A DNA stretch of 64,000 nucleotides from an uncultured Aquimarina sp. (GTDB lineage Bacteria > Bacteroidota > Bacteroidia > Flavobacteriales > Flavobacteriaceae), in the NCBI GenBank assembly GCA_947496355.1, contig CANMCO010000004.1:1-64000 (forward strand), in the 5' to 3' direction. Positions within the stretch are counted from its first letter, which is position 1. Each line of letters opens with the position of its first letter. Positions 37,582 through 46,421 of the stretch are shown here, one piece after another. The translations under genes and the position numbers were made by a program. Under the pieces are notes generated by a model. It worked only from the letters and a program-made list of their open reading frames with translations, did not search any database and was not told the origin of the DNA.

Positions 37582-38730
37582 TCAAAAAACAACCTTCTGC
37601 ATTTTTGACTTTCCTACTATGAGATAAGATTTTTCTTCTTTTGAAACTTCAAATACCTTTACATCTTTTACATTTTCAATACTAGAATACAGAAAATCAA
37701 ATACAACATTACGTAAAAATGAATATGACTTTGTATTGTAATCTATTGTTTCATACTCCAAATCGTTCTGAGTTTCTTCTAAAGGAAATATCTGAAATTG
37801 AGGTTGAAGGTTATTACTTTTCTTACGTTTTGCTTTGAAATTTTTATATCGAACATATGCAATCTTAAATATAAATTCTTTTAAACTTGCTTTTATAAAT
37901 TCCAGATTTGCTTTGATTCCCGCCAAAAAAGACTTCTTTGGATATATAATCTGATGCTTGAAGTTATAAATATGATTGCACCATTCTCTTTTATAGCTAA
38001 GATCCCCCATTCCCATCTCATAGGATTTATGATCATTAGCAATACACCAATCTAACTTTTTGTATATTTCTACACTACCAAGACTAAATTTACCATAATC
38101 TATGTCATAAGACGATATCGAACTAAACAATCTTCCTTGAAAATGATGATTAAGAGACACAATAATAGGAATCTCTTTTTCGTAAGCAACAAACAGCGAA
38201 GCTTTCTTCTCATTAATCAAAGAAAAATACATTTTCTTATATCGATCCCATTGCGTTAGTGTTTGACTCACATCATTACGCTGCTCAAATCTCCTGATCA
38301 ACATTTGGTGTAGGCTGTTCATCAACGAATTATACTCATTCTCATCGATCTCACCATAAAAAGTCTTATAAGAAATTTGAAAACATGATTCAAGCCGCTT
38401 GATTCTTCGCCTTATGCCTTTTGCATTGCTTCTAAAACGATGTTTTATATATGCATCGGCACTACTAAAACCATCAAGAAATATAGCATAACCTTTAAAA
38501 AACTGGTTAATTATTTTCGAAGAGAATCTATCAGTATCAAATGTAGGCGTTAGGTAATCCGGAATAAAAAAAACGGAATATATTTTATCTTCATTCTTCA
38601 CAAGGTTTTCATCATAATCAGGATTGACATATGATTCTTGGTTTTCTAACGAATTAACCTTTGAAAATATTTTTGGAACTACTCCTTTTTCATATAGCTC
38701 AAAAAAGTAATCAATATGTTCTTTTTTCAT
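37582..38730 (-). CDS. FemAB/GNAT-like acyltransferase (Acetyltransf_6 type), copy A
   Basis: This 382-residue protein resembles the GNAT-fold FemAB-like group. It has the FRSNAKGIRRRIKRL basic segment, SLFVAYEKEIPIIVSLN strand pair, and KLDWCIANDHKSYEMGMGDLSYKREW near the C-terminal half. Related proteins in polysaccharide loci transfer acyl or aminoacyl groups to sugars or peptides. The acceptor is unknown. It overlaps the upstream similar gene by 4 bp. It is the last gene of a long minus-strand block running from 50596. Confidence 0.72.
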   Translation of the reverse strand: MKKEHIDYFFELYEKGVVPKIFSKVNSLENQESYVNPDYDENLVKNEDKIYSVFFIPDYLTPTFDTDRFSSKIINQFFKGYAIFLDGFSSADAYIKHRFRSNAKGIRRRIKRLESCFQISYKTFYGEIDENEYNSLMNSLHQMLIRRFEQRNDVSQTLTQWDRYKKMYFSLINEKKASLFVAYEKEIPIIVSLNHHFQGRLFSSISSYDIDYGKFSLGSVEIYKKLDWCIANDHKSYEMGMGDLSYKREWCNHIYNFKHQIIYPKKSFLAGIKANLEFIKASLKEFIFKIAYVRYKNFKAKRKKSNNLQPQFQIFPLEETQNDLEYETIDYNTKSYSFLRNVVFDFLYSSIENVKDVKVFEVSKEEKSYLIVGKSKMQKVVF

Positions 38731-39815
38731 GCGTTCAATCTATAAAAAGGAAAGAAATAATTTTGTAAATCGTCTTTATTAATATTGGAATATTCTGCAT
38801 TAGAGTCCAGACATAATTGGTCATAAACTTTTTCATTTATGATCTTCCTACCTGTACAAAAAATCACATCTTCATCCTTTGGAAAAAGTGATTTTTTATT
38901 TTTGTACAACCCATCTCCATCTTTCATTCCGCCACCTAAAACATAATACTTTATATCATTCTGAATAGCCCATTCAATAACCTTTACTCTCAAAAAATCA
39001 TTTGGTCTATAACTAAAATATTCTGCATCTGTACCTCCAAGGAACGCAAAAATTGTTTCTTTATAATTAATAATAAGCTCTACAGAAATTGGAATATTCT
39101 CAAAATAAGTAATAGCGATAGAAAAATTATTCAGATTTGATAATATTAGATTTTCAAAATAGGTACCTGAGAAGAAATATACACTATCTGCGTTATTACG
39201 TTTCATAGTGGCAACATAGATATCATTGAAAATCTTTATAACATCTTTGGTAATTTCTCCTTTATGAAATATTTTAAAATCCAGATTATAGTTTACTGCC
39301 TTTCTATAGTTGTTTCTTACTTTTGGGAGGAAAGCTGTCCATTGATCTTCAAAATTTTCCAGAAGACGCCCTCTTACATTTGAAAGTGATTTAATCAAAG
39401 CTCCAGAATACTCTTCAAAATTTTCGTTCAAACTAAAACGAACAAACTCTGTTACAACATTATTTTCTTGATACCAATGATCAACACATTCCCAAAAATA
39501 TGCAATATCGTCTTTGGATATTGAATCATTAAATAAAGGACCACTATACCCATAAGGACTAATTACATCAAAATAAGGTTGTTCTTGACCATTAATGCTA
39601 ATTGCTCTAAAAACAAAAGGCATTAAAATAATGGGAGCATCGCTTTTTTTGAATAAAAAATACTTGAGTGTATCCGAGCTTTTTTCAAAATATTGTAAAT
39701 GCTCAGTAGAATAGTACACATTGTTATTCCATTCTTTCTGAAGAAGTCCTTTATATTTTTCTATCTCAGCACTGCTGTCAAGATTTTCAATAATTAGTCT
39801 GTAGTTTTGCTTCAA
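38727..39815 (-). CDS. FemAB/GNAT-like acyltransferase, copy B
   Basis: This 362-residue protein has the same general type as the next gene: a basic segment TAFLPKVRNNYRKAVNYNLDF, the central FSIAITYFENIPISVELIINYKETIFAFLGG strand run and the C-terminal VIEWAIQNDIKYYVLGGGMKDGDGLYKNKKS, the hallmark of the FemAB/peptidoglycan-bridge-like GNAT group. It may use aminoacyl or acyl donors. The two copies overlap by 4 bp and may act as a pair. An FAD enzyme lies 36 bp upstream. Confidence 0.75.
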   Translation of the reverse strand: MKQNYRLIIENLDSSAEIEKYKGLLQKEWNNNVYYSTEHLQYFEKSSDTLKYFLFKKSDAPIILMPFVFRAISINGQEQPYFDVISPYGYSGPLFNDSISKDDIAYFWECVDHWYQENNVVTEFVRFSLNENFEEYSGALIKSLSNVRGRLLENFEDQWTAFLPKVRNNYRKAVNYNLDFKIFHKGEITKDVIKIFNDIYVATMKRNNADSVYFFSGTYFENLILSNLNNFSIAITYFENIPISVELIINYKETIFAFLGGTDAEYFSYRPNDFLRVKVIEWAIQNDIKYYVLGGGMKDGDGLYKNKKSLFPKDEDVIFCTGRKIINEKVYDQLCLDSNAEYSNINKDDLQNYFFPFYRLNA

Positions 39816-39851
39816 TTGTAAAAATGTTAATTAAACATAGTATTATATTAA

Positions 39852-41447
39852 TTACCGTATAGGACGCTCTTTTAGCTCACTATTCTCAAAAAAATAGTCT
39901 TTTATTTTTTCTGACAGAACATGAGACAACCATATAATCCTTCCGCAATGTTCTAAGTGCCATACGGCCTTACCTTCAAAAATATTCCCTGCCAGTAATG
40001 GGCCTGCTATATGTAAATTTTCATGAGATTCTAAAGATTCATTTACCTCGAAACCGATCTTCGAGTCATTAGATTTACAATATCCTTTTTCTATCATATT
40101 TTTTAATAGCACCGGAATATCGTTCTTAGTTAAATTGGTGCTTCCCACACAATTAAGAACAATATTAATATCATCCTGATAGATTTTATTTTCTCCAGAT
40201 TTTGTATCCAAATATTCTAATGAGTATACGCCATCACTATTTTTCTTAATAGTACTAAATCTACCTGCTATATGATCAAAATGTTGTTCTTCTTTTAATT
40301 CATCTACAGTTTTAGAATAATGAAATCCAGCACATCTTTGTCTTCTTCCAATTTCATTTCCATAATGACATGCAAATTCTTTTAATTCTTTTTGATCGAG
40401 CTTACCCAGCAAAGAACCAAAAGCTTTTGACACTATTTCTACTGTAGAGGCGGCTCCCAAATTAATTTCATCTGCATGATCCAAGTCTTTATAAGCTGCT
40501 TCTGCAATAGTTTTAGCCGTTAAACTACTGCTATCGTTCAATGCTTGTAAATTAAAAGGAACATAATCTTTTCTTCTCTCCTCATCTACTACAGCGTCAG
40601 GCAACAAACCTTGCGTTGAGAGAAAAATAAATTTATTTATTTGAGATTTTATTTCTTCAACATCATTTAGCTTATAGAGCATTTCAAGACCACTCGCATT
40701 TGCTCCTACAATAAGAACGTTTGCCTTTTTGTTTGATCTTTTGTCAAGAAATTTATTGATTCTTTTTAAAACCTCTTTCAGTTCTGGCAGATATGGATCA
40801 TTAATAAAAAGTAGATTATCCTCTTCGATCAGGCTTTCATTTTTCCAAAGGTGATTAACTGGTAATGACCCAACCGAAAGAACAACTTTATCAGATATAA
40901 TCGTCTGTTTATCTTTTAGGAATAAAGTGTACTTTTCATCTTTCTTATCCAAGTCAACAACTTCTCCTTTGATATAAGTAACATTGATTACTCCTTTAGA
41001 TTCAAATTTTTCTAGTCTGGTTTTTACTTTTTGATCAATATAAGAACCAAAAAAACGTCTAGGAATAAAAAGATCTTCCCATTCATTATTTCTTATCTTC
41101 TGATCATGAGTAGAAAGCCAATCTAAAGACAACGATCCTCCGTCATTTTTTAATTCATCCAACAGCCAACTCTTGTTATCATTAAGCCAAACAATAAACT
41201 TGCTTAATTCTGGTTCTGGTAAAAAGTTTTTTAATGATGTAATAAGATGTACAGAAAACCCAGATCTTGAACCATAGGGTATTCCTGTATGAAATTCACC
41301 TGATTTATCAATTATATTGATATCTATTTGCCTATCTGTTTTTTGGTCTTCAATAAGATCCAAAAAGTGTAAGATGGTAAAAGATGATGAAATGCCTGAA
41401 CCTATAAAAGTAATATCAGATATTTTAGTTTTAATTTCAGAATGCAT
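39852..41447 (-). CDS. FAD/NAD(P)-binding protein (NAD_binding_9/HpyO-like)
   Basis: This 531-residue flavoprotein has the N-terminal dinucleotide motif ITFIGSGISSSFTILHFL, a second nucleotide motif VLIVGANASGLEMLYKL (about 246-262) and the C-terminal NLHIAGPLLAGNIFEGKAVWHL. This layout fits the FAD-NAD(P)-binding family PF13454. Activity is not known for this subgroup. N- or C-hydroxylation or oxidation of a small amino compound is possible. Its place 3 bp after a NeuD-like acetyltransferase gene and before two FemAB-like genes suggests it modifies a precursor used for polysaccharide decoration. Confidence 0.75.
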   Translation of the reverse strand: MHSEIKTKISDITFIGSGISSSFTILHFLDLIEDQKTDRQIDINIIDKSGEFHTGIPYGSRSGFSVHLITSLKNFLPEPELSKFIVWLNDNKSWLLDELKNDGGSLSLDWLSTHDQKIRNNEWEDLFIPRRFFGSYIDQKVKTRLEKFESKGVINVTYIKGEVVDLDKKDEKYTLFLKDKQTIISDKVVLSVGSLPVNHLWKNESLIEEDNLLFINDPYLPELKEVLKRINKFLDKRSNKKANVLIVGANASGLEMLYKLNDVEEIKSQINKFIFLSTQGLLPDAVVDEERRKDYVPFNLQALNDSSSLTAKTIAEAAYKDLDHADEINLGAASTVEIVSKAFGSLLGKLDQKELKEFACHYGNEIGRRQRCAGFHYSKTVDELKEEQHFDHIAGRFSTIKKNSDGVYSLEYLDTKSGENKIYQDDINIVLNCVGSTNLTKNDIPVLLKNMIEKGYCKSNDSKIGFEVNESLESHENLHIAGPLLAGNIFEGKAVWHLEHCGRIIWLSHVLSEKIKDYFFENSELKERPIR

Positions 41448-41450
41448 GAA

Positions 41451-42095
41451 CTATGGTTGTTTTGTTTTTATTACTCTTCCCGGATTACCAACCACAGTGG
41501 TATATTCGGGAACATCTTTGATAATTACTGTTCCTGCTCCAATTAGTGTTTCTTTCCCAATTTCCTTTACTCCGGTCATTGCTGTAACTCCCATCCCAAT
41601 ATATGCATTTTCCCGAACATTTATTAGTGCACCAATATTCACTCCAGAAGACATAAATACTCCATCTTCAAGAGTTACATGATGCGCGATGGTACTATCC
41701 ATATTAATCATAATGTAATTACCTATTGTGGTGTGTGGCATTACAATATTACCTGCAAGCATATAAACGGCTTCTCCGATTGTAACATCTGGTGCTATCG
41801 ACACTGTATGATGTAAAAAACCGGGGATACCATATCCCTCCTTTTTTAAAGTAGATAAGTATTCTGAGCGTACAGAGTTAACTCCGATAGGGCAATACAC
41901 GTCCTGAATCTTATTTTTAAATTCATCGGTAAACAAATCCTTATACTTACCTAATACAGGTATACCTATTACTTCTTGCCCTTCTAGATCAAGATTATCA
42001 TCGATAAAACCTATAATATTAATCCCTGCTTCCTTAAGGTACGAGGCATAAACCTGACCTTGAGTTCCAGCTCCTATGATTACTGCATTTTTCAC
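41451..42095 (-). CDS. NeuD/PglD-type sugar O/N-acetyltransferase, copy 1
   Basis: This 214-residue protein has an N-terminal Rossmann-like sugar-binding part (VIIGAGTQGQVYASYL, 5-20) and a C-terminal left-handed beta-helix of hexapeptide repeats ending VVGNPGRVIK. This is the NeuD/PglD layout, which acetylates a UDP-4-amino sugar or sialic acid. The catalytic histidine is likely in STIAHHVTLED. A second protein of this type is encoded 0.7 kb upstream, so the locus probably makes two acylated amino sugars or acylates two sites. Confidence 0.85.
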   Translation of the reverse strand: MKNAVIIGAGTQGQVYASYLKEAGINIIGFIDDNLDLEGQEVIGIPVLGKYKDLFTDEFKNKIQDVYCPIGVNSVRSEYLSTLKKEGYGIPGFLHHTVSIAPDVTIGEAVYMLAGNIVMPHTTIGNYIMINMDSTIAHHVTLEDGVFMSSGVNIGALINVRENAYIGMGVTAMTGVKEIGKETLIGAGTVIIKDVPEYTTVVGNPGRVIKTKQP

Positions 42096-42135
42096 TTGCG
42101 TATTATTAAGTTTTTAGTGGTTATAAATTATTTGG

Positions 42136-42741
42136 TTAATTATTTCCGTCAAAAGTAGGCATATTAAGGTTTTCACCGCTATTAATATCCTCCTTAAAAA
42201 AGACTTTTTTTATGGTCATCATCATAATCTTTACATCTGTTTTAAAACTTAAATTTTCTGTATACCATACATCAAGTTTAAATTTTTGTTGCCAAGAGAT
42301 GGTATTTCTACCATTAACCTGAGCCCAACCTGTAATACCCGGTCTTACATTATGTCGTTTTTTTTGAACATCATTATATAAAGGCAAATACTTGATTAAA
42401 AGAGGCCTGGGACCAATTAAACTCATATCTCCTTTTACAACATTAAACAACTGTGGGATTTCATCTAGTGAATACTTGCGAATAAATTTTCCTGTTCTGG
42501 TAATTCTTTGTTCAAAAGGCAATAACTCTCCGTTTTCATCCTTTTTATCATTCATACTCTTGAACTTAATGATCTTAAATATTTTCTCATTTTTACCAGG
42601 ACGTGATTGAAAGAAAAATGGTTTTCCGTTATTTGCTATGGCCAATAATATTATTAATAAAACTATAATAGGCGATAGCATCAAAACACCTATAAAACAT
42701 AGTGTGAAATCCAAAAAACGTTTTATAAATTGTTTATACAT
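42136..42741 (-). CDS. PglC-like initiating sugar-phosphate transferase, copy 1
   Basis: This 201-residue monotopic phosphoglycosyl transferase has one N-terminal re-entrant helix (about 12-36) and the core motifs FFFQSRPGKNEKIF, SLDEIPQLFNV, GDMSLIGPRPL and RPGITGWAQVNGRN. Such enzymes put the first sugar-1-phosphate onto undecaprenyl phosphate. PglC itself uses UDP-diNAcBac, matching the PglF, PglE and PglD homologues here. By hand alignment it is about 67 percent identical (135 of 201) without gaps to the copy at 46422-47027. Confidence 0.93.
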   Translation of the reverse strand: MYKQFIKRFLDFTLCFIGVLMLSPIIVLLIILLAIANNGKPFFFQSRPGKNEKIFKIIKFKSMNDKKDENGELLPFEQRITRTGKFIRKYSLDEIPQLFNVVKGDMSLIGPRPLLIKYLPLYNDVQKKRHNVRPGITGWAQVNGRNTISWQQKFKLDVWYTENLSFKTDVKIMMMTIKKVFFKEDINSGENLNMPTFDGNN

Positions 42742-42756
42742 ATAACTATATTACTT

Positions 42757-43425
42757 TTAAGATTTAGATAAATATCTTTTTCCTTTTTCTACTGTTTTAA
42801 TCTCCTTACCCGGAACACCATAAACGAGTTTGAAATCATCAATATTTTGCAATATTAGTGAACCAGCACCAATTATACTGTGTTTACCAATACAAATCCC
42901 CTGAATCACATTCGCGCCGAGAGATATGGCAGTACAGAAACCTACAGTAACATTACCACCTATAGTTACGCCAGGTGCAATGCTTGAAAAATCATTTAAC
43001 TTGCCATCATGCCCAAAACTAGAGTTTGTATTAAGGATACACCCATCTCCTACTTCTGCAAGCGTATTAACTTTTACCGAAGCCAATACAACTGTTCCTT
43101 TTCCTATTTTAGCACTAGGACTTATAATGGCCGAGGAATGAATGATTGTCACAAATTCAAAATCTGGAGCTATTTCTTTAATCCTGATATACATCAGATA
43201 TCTTGTCCAATTATCACCTATAGCAATAACCCCTTTGTTAATTCCTTTTTTCACTAAACCCTTTATCAAATCTTCGGTCCCCAAAATCTCATACCCCAAA
43301 ATCTTACGCCCTTTTGGTTTAAATGAGTCTATCACTCCATAAATTTGATAATTGCCATTTGATTCAACAGTTTCTATAATTACTCTCGCATGACCTGATG
43401 CACCAATGATTACTATTTTTTCCAT
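42757..43425 (-). CDS. PglD-like UDP-4-amino-sugar acetyltransferase, copy 2
   Basis: This 222-residue protein has the PglD N-terminal motif VIIGASGHARVIIETVESNG (4-23) and a C-terminal beta-helix with LIHSSAIISPSAKIGKGTV-like repeats, the likely catalytic histidine in SSFGHDGKL and the ending LVYGVPGKEI. PglD acetylates the 4-amino group to give UDP-diNAcBac. It lies 15 bp before the PglC-like gene, the same functional neighbours as in Campylobacter. A 101-bp gap separates it from the ACP gene. Confidence 0.88.
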   Translation of the reverse strand: MEKIVIIGASGHARVIIETVESNGNYQIYGVIDSFKPKGRKILGYEILGTEDLIKGLVKKGINKGVIAIGDNWTRYLMYIRIKEIAPDFEFVTIIHSSAIISPSAKIGKGTVVLASVKVNTLAEVGDGCILNTNSSFGHDGKLNDFSSIAPGVTIGGNVTVGFCTAISLGANVIQGICIGKHSIIGAGSLILQNIDDFKLVYGVPGKEIKTVEKGKRYLSKS

Positions 43426-43526
43426 TATTTCTGAAATTCTGTGATAATTAAGTGAATAAAGGAATGAATCCCTACATCACTATACTATGACAAAAATCAG
43501 CAGGTCATTATATAACCTTAAAATTG

Positions 43527-43769
43527 CTATTCTAATTCAGACGTAATTGTATTTAACAAATCTCCAACATTGTTCATATTCATTAAATCCATAAGTTTGA
43601 ATTTGATATTGAATACTTTTTCTACCTCGGTTATGATCATCATATGGGTAATAGATTCCCACCCATCAACATCATCTGCTGTAGTTTCATCTGCAAGTTC
43701 AAAGTTTTCATGTTCTAATACAGACACAAAAGCTTCCTTAACTTTAGATAAAATCTCTTCTCTACTCAT
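43527..43769 (-). CDS. Stand-alone acyl carrier protein (DltC-like context)
   Basis: This 80-residue acidic carrier protein has the phosphopantetheine site S39 in DVDGWESITHMM, the WxSxxH form typical of ACPs in sugar-modifying loci. It is encoded 10 bp after a stand-alone adenylation protein. The pair parallels DltA and DltC of D-alanylation systems. It probably carries an amino acid or acid thioester for transfer to the polysaccharide precursor. A phosphopantetheinyl transferase must be elsewhere. Confidence 0.9.
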   Translation of the reverse strand: MSREEILSKVKEAFVSVLEHENFELADETTADDVDGWESITHMMIITEVEKVFNIKFKLMDLMNMNNVGDLLNTITSELE

Positions 43770-43779
43770 TGTTATTATT

Positions 43780-45276
43780 TTAGTTTATATCAAAATATGT
43801 TCTTAATTCTTTTCTGTTTATTTTACCATTGATACTATGCGGAAATTCTTTTACAAACCTTACATGACCTGGGATCATATAATCCGGCATTTTGGTCTTC
43901 ATGTATTCAAAAATCGCATCAGTATTAAAAGATTCGCTTTCTATTGCCAATCCAAGCTCTGCATTGCCTAGAGTATTGGTAATATCTAAGGCAACCATAT
44001 TTACTTTTCTTTCGGATTTTGCCTTGGCATGAAATTCAATTTCGGCAAGTTCTACTCTATATCCTCTAATTTTTACCTGGAAATCTGCTCTACCTGCATA
44101 TAAGAAATCCCCTTCTTCATCTTTAATACATAAGTCACCCGTCTTATAATATCGTATGTTTTCACCATTCTCTTCGCGTGTAAAAAAACTTATCGCATTA
44201 CGCTCTTCATTTTTCCAATATCCTGGTGTTATCTGTGGGCCTGCCAAACACAATTCTCCAATTACTCCAACTGGCACTTCTTCATTATTATCATTTACGA
44301 CAAGATACAGTGTATCTTTTTGTGGTGTTCCAATTGCTATAATTCCGTTATGGGCCTTTTGATGAGTTTCTTTATGGTATGGGTAAAAACCGCTGTATAC
44401 TGTAAATTCTGTTGGACCATAATAATTGAATATCTTACAATTTGGAAGGCAATCACTCCACTCTTTTGCAATATCACTATGTAGTGCTCCTCCTCCGAAG
44501 CTACAGTAACGCACATCGGGAGCATTTATCTCTGGGAAATATGGTCTAAGATAATTTATAATGGAAGGCACCATGGTTAGAACGGTTAACTTCTGCTCTT
44601 TAATAAGTTTAAAAATATAGAAATATTTGATTGCTTTCTTGGGTATGGTATAAATACATGAACCAGCCAATAACGGAAATAAATAAGTTACCACTGAGAA
44701 ATCAAAGGTAAGCTCAAACATTTGTAAACATCGATCTGAGGGAACCAGTTTGAACTCTGGCTCTGCTTCGATAGCATTTACCAATCCTTGTACATTATCA
44801 AAAGTAATTGGAACACCTTTAGGCAACCCAGTAGTACCTGATGTAAATAAAATATATGCGATTTGATCTCCTGAAAATTCCTTTGGAATTAGGTTAATTT
44901 CTGTCTCTGTTAGTTTTTTAGAAGCAATAACTGTATGATCTGTATAGATTGAAGACTCTGAAGAATCAATTACATATTTGGTTTCGGTTAATTCAAAAAC
45001 CTGTAAGTTACGCTCTAATGGTGTTGATGGGTTCACAGGAACATATGCTTTTCCTTCCAGCCAAAGTGCAATAATACTTGCATAAGTTTCAAGATCATCA
45101 TTAGTCACCAAGCCTATTAATTTCTCTTGATCTTCTACAGCATTTACTATAGCCGCTCTTATCTTGGAAATTTCAACGGCAAAATCTTGATAGGTATAAA
45201 ATGTATTACTTATACACAATACATTATGATCTGCGTGCCCATCTATTGATTCTTGTAATTTTTTTACATACTTCAT
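43780..45276 (-). CDS. Stand-alone amino-acid adenylation protein (DltA/NRPS A-domain type)
   Basis: This 498-residue AMP-forming ligase has the core motifs LFTSGTTGLPKG (A3, 143-154), FDFSV (A4, 191-195), NYYGPTE (A5), YKTGDL (A7), GRADFQVKIRGYRVELAEIE (A8) and NGKINRKE (A10, K485). The Asp in A4 (D192) is the residue that binds the alpha-amino group in amino-acid activating domains. I therefore predict an amino acid substrate, as in DltA. A hand alignment to GrsA gives a pocket code near D-F-V-T-S-G-Y-V-Y-K, which I do not recognise. It should load the adjacent ACP. Confidence 0.88.
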   Translation of the reverse strand: MKYVKKLQESIDGHADHNVLCISNTFYTYQDFAVEISKIRAAIVNAVEDQEKLIGLVTNDDLETYASIIALWLEGKAYVPVNPSTPLERNLQVFELTETKYVIDSSESSIYTDHTVIASKKLTETEINLIPKEFSGDQIAYILFTSGTTGLPKGVPITFDNVQGLVNAIEAEPEFKLVPSDRCLQMFELTFDFSVVTYLFPLLAGSCIYTIPKKAIKYFYIFKLIKEQKLTVLTMVPSIINYLRPYFPEINAPDVRYCSFGGGALHSDIAKEWSDCLPNCKIFNYYGPTEFTVYSGFYPYHKETHQKAHNGIIAIGTPQKDTLYLVVNDNNEEVPVGVIGELCLAGPQITPGYWKNEERNAISFFTREENGENIRYYKTGDLCIKDEEGDFLYAGRADFQVKIRGYRVELAEIEFHAKAKSERKVNMVALDITNTLGNAELGLAIESESFNTDAIFEYMKTKMPDYMIPGHVRFVKEFPHSINGKINRKELRTYFDIN

Positions 45277-45300
45277 ATTGTGGTTAATTGAACAGTTGGT

Positions 45301-46401
45301 TTAATAAAAATGTCCATCTCTATTTAATACATTAGCATTTTCAAAATCTAACTTAGTGTCGTTATGAGCTAAAGCTTTTTTGTTGACTCTATGCGTAAAA
45401 ATAGTGGTGTATTTTTTCGTTATACAATCAGACAACCTAGTATCATCTGTAAAAATAAATGTTGTTTTATGCTGAATGAAATTCTCGATTAAAGCATCAA
45501 CGCAAAGTTCATAATCTTCTTCATTTTTTACCAAAAAATACTTAACATTAAACTCGTTATAATTTATAATGTATGACAAAAAGCCAATCATCTTACCTTC
45601 ATTTATAATTTTTAAATTATGAATATGAATGTTGTTGCTAATTCCGGTTTGTAATGATTTACGAGGATGCTTGTTTGGTGTAGGTGTTTGTAAATATTGA
45701 CTATTACTTATTTGCCAACTTACATACTCTTTTGTTTTATAAATCAAGTCATCTTTGCACAAAGGGGCTATAAATGACCAAGCTTCATCATCTAATTGTG
45801 TAATATACTCATATGACAGTACTTTTGTTCTACCCTTAAGTTTAGACCTATTGATAAACTTTACAATTCCGCCAACAAAAGCATTTATGCTATCTAATAT
45901 AAACTTGAAAGGTTTTAGAAATCTAAATCTTCCGATAAGCATGGAAGAATCAAGACTAAAGAAAATCGTATGTCTTAATCTTGATGCTATTACCGTGAAT
46001 GGTTGTTTTTCATAGAACTCATTTACATTTTCGGCATATGATTTAATTAGTATTTGTTTACCTGCATAATTAACCGCTTCATTGTATATATAGGTTCCAA
46101 ATACAGTATGCTCGTATTTTGGGTATACCCACCAAGATATCATCCAATATACTTTTTTGGTATCCCCTTTACTTTTAGCATTTAACAAATCAGGAAACAT
46201 AAAAATAAAAGAGATCATTTTTTCTTCTTCGTAACCAAGTACGCCACAATACTCGTCATCATCTATTCTTGTATTAGAAACCAACCATAAAGCTTTACTT
46301 TTGGGCAATGGAGCCAATCCATCTTTCCAATATGTATTTTGCTCAATCCCATCTCTTAACATTTTTTTTGTTAAGCCGATTATTTCTAAATTTTTACCCA
46401 T
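45301..46401 (-). CDS. GNAT-like protein, candidate aminoacyl transferase
   Basis: I do not recognise this 366-residue protein with certainty. It has a GNAT-like core near the N-terminus (about 55-140: EYCGVLGYEEEKMISFIFMF, WMISWWVYPKYEHTVFG, a GTYIYNEAVNYA helix) and a second similar half. There is a run of strands near 260-300 (IIN-EGKMIGFLSYIINYN). It lies 24 bp before the adenylation gene and 20 bp after a PglC-like gene. I infer that it could transfer the ACP-bound group to a sugar. No catalytic residue can be named. Confidence 0.5.
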   Translation of the reverse strand: MGKNLEIIGLTKKMLRDGIEQNTYWKDGLAPLPKSKALWLVSNTRIDDDEYCGVLGYEEEKMISFIFMFPDLLNAKSKGDTKKVYWMISWWVYPKYEHTVFGTYIYNEAVNYAGKQILIKSYAENVNEFYEKQPFTVIASRLRHTIFFSLDSSMLIGRFRFLKPFKFILDSINAFVGGIVKFINRSKLKGRTKVLSYEYITQLDDEAWSFIAPLCKDDLIYKTKEYVSWQISNSQYLQTPTPNKHPRKSLQTGISNNIHIHNLKIINEGKMIGFLSYIINYNEFNVKYFLVKNEEDYELCVDALIENFIQHKTTFIFTDDTRLSDCITKKYTTIFTHRVNKKALAHNDTKLDFENANVLNRDGHFY

Positions 46402-46421
46402 CTATTTTATCTAAAATAAAA

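Noticed and set aside
41317..41682. 121-residue plus-strand frame across the FAD enzyme and NeuD-like genes
   Set aside because: It spans the junction of two intact minus-strand genes and has no domain.
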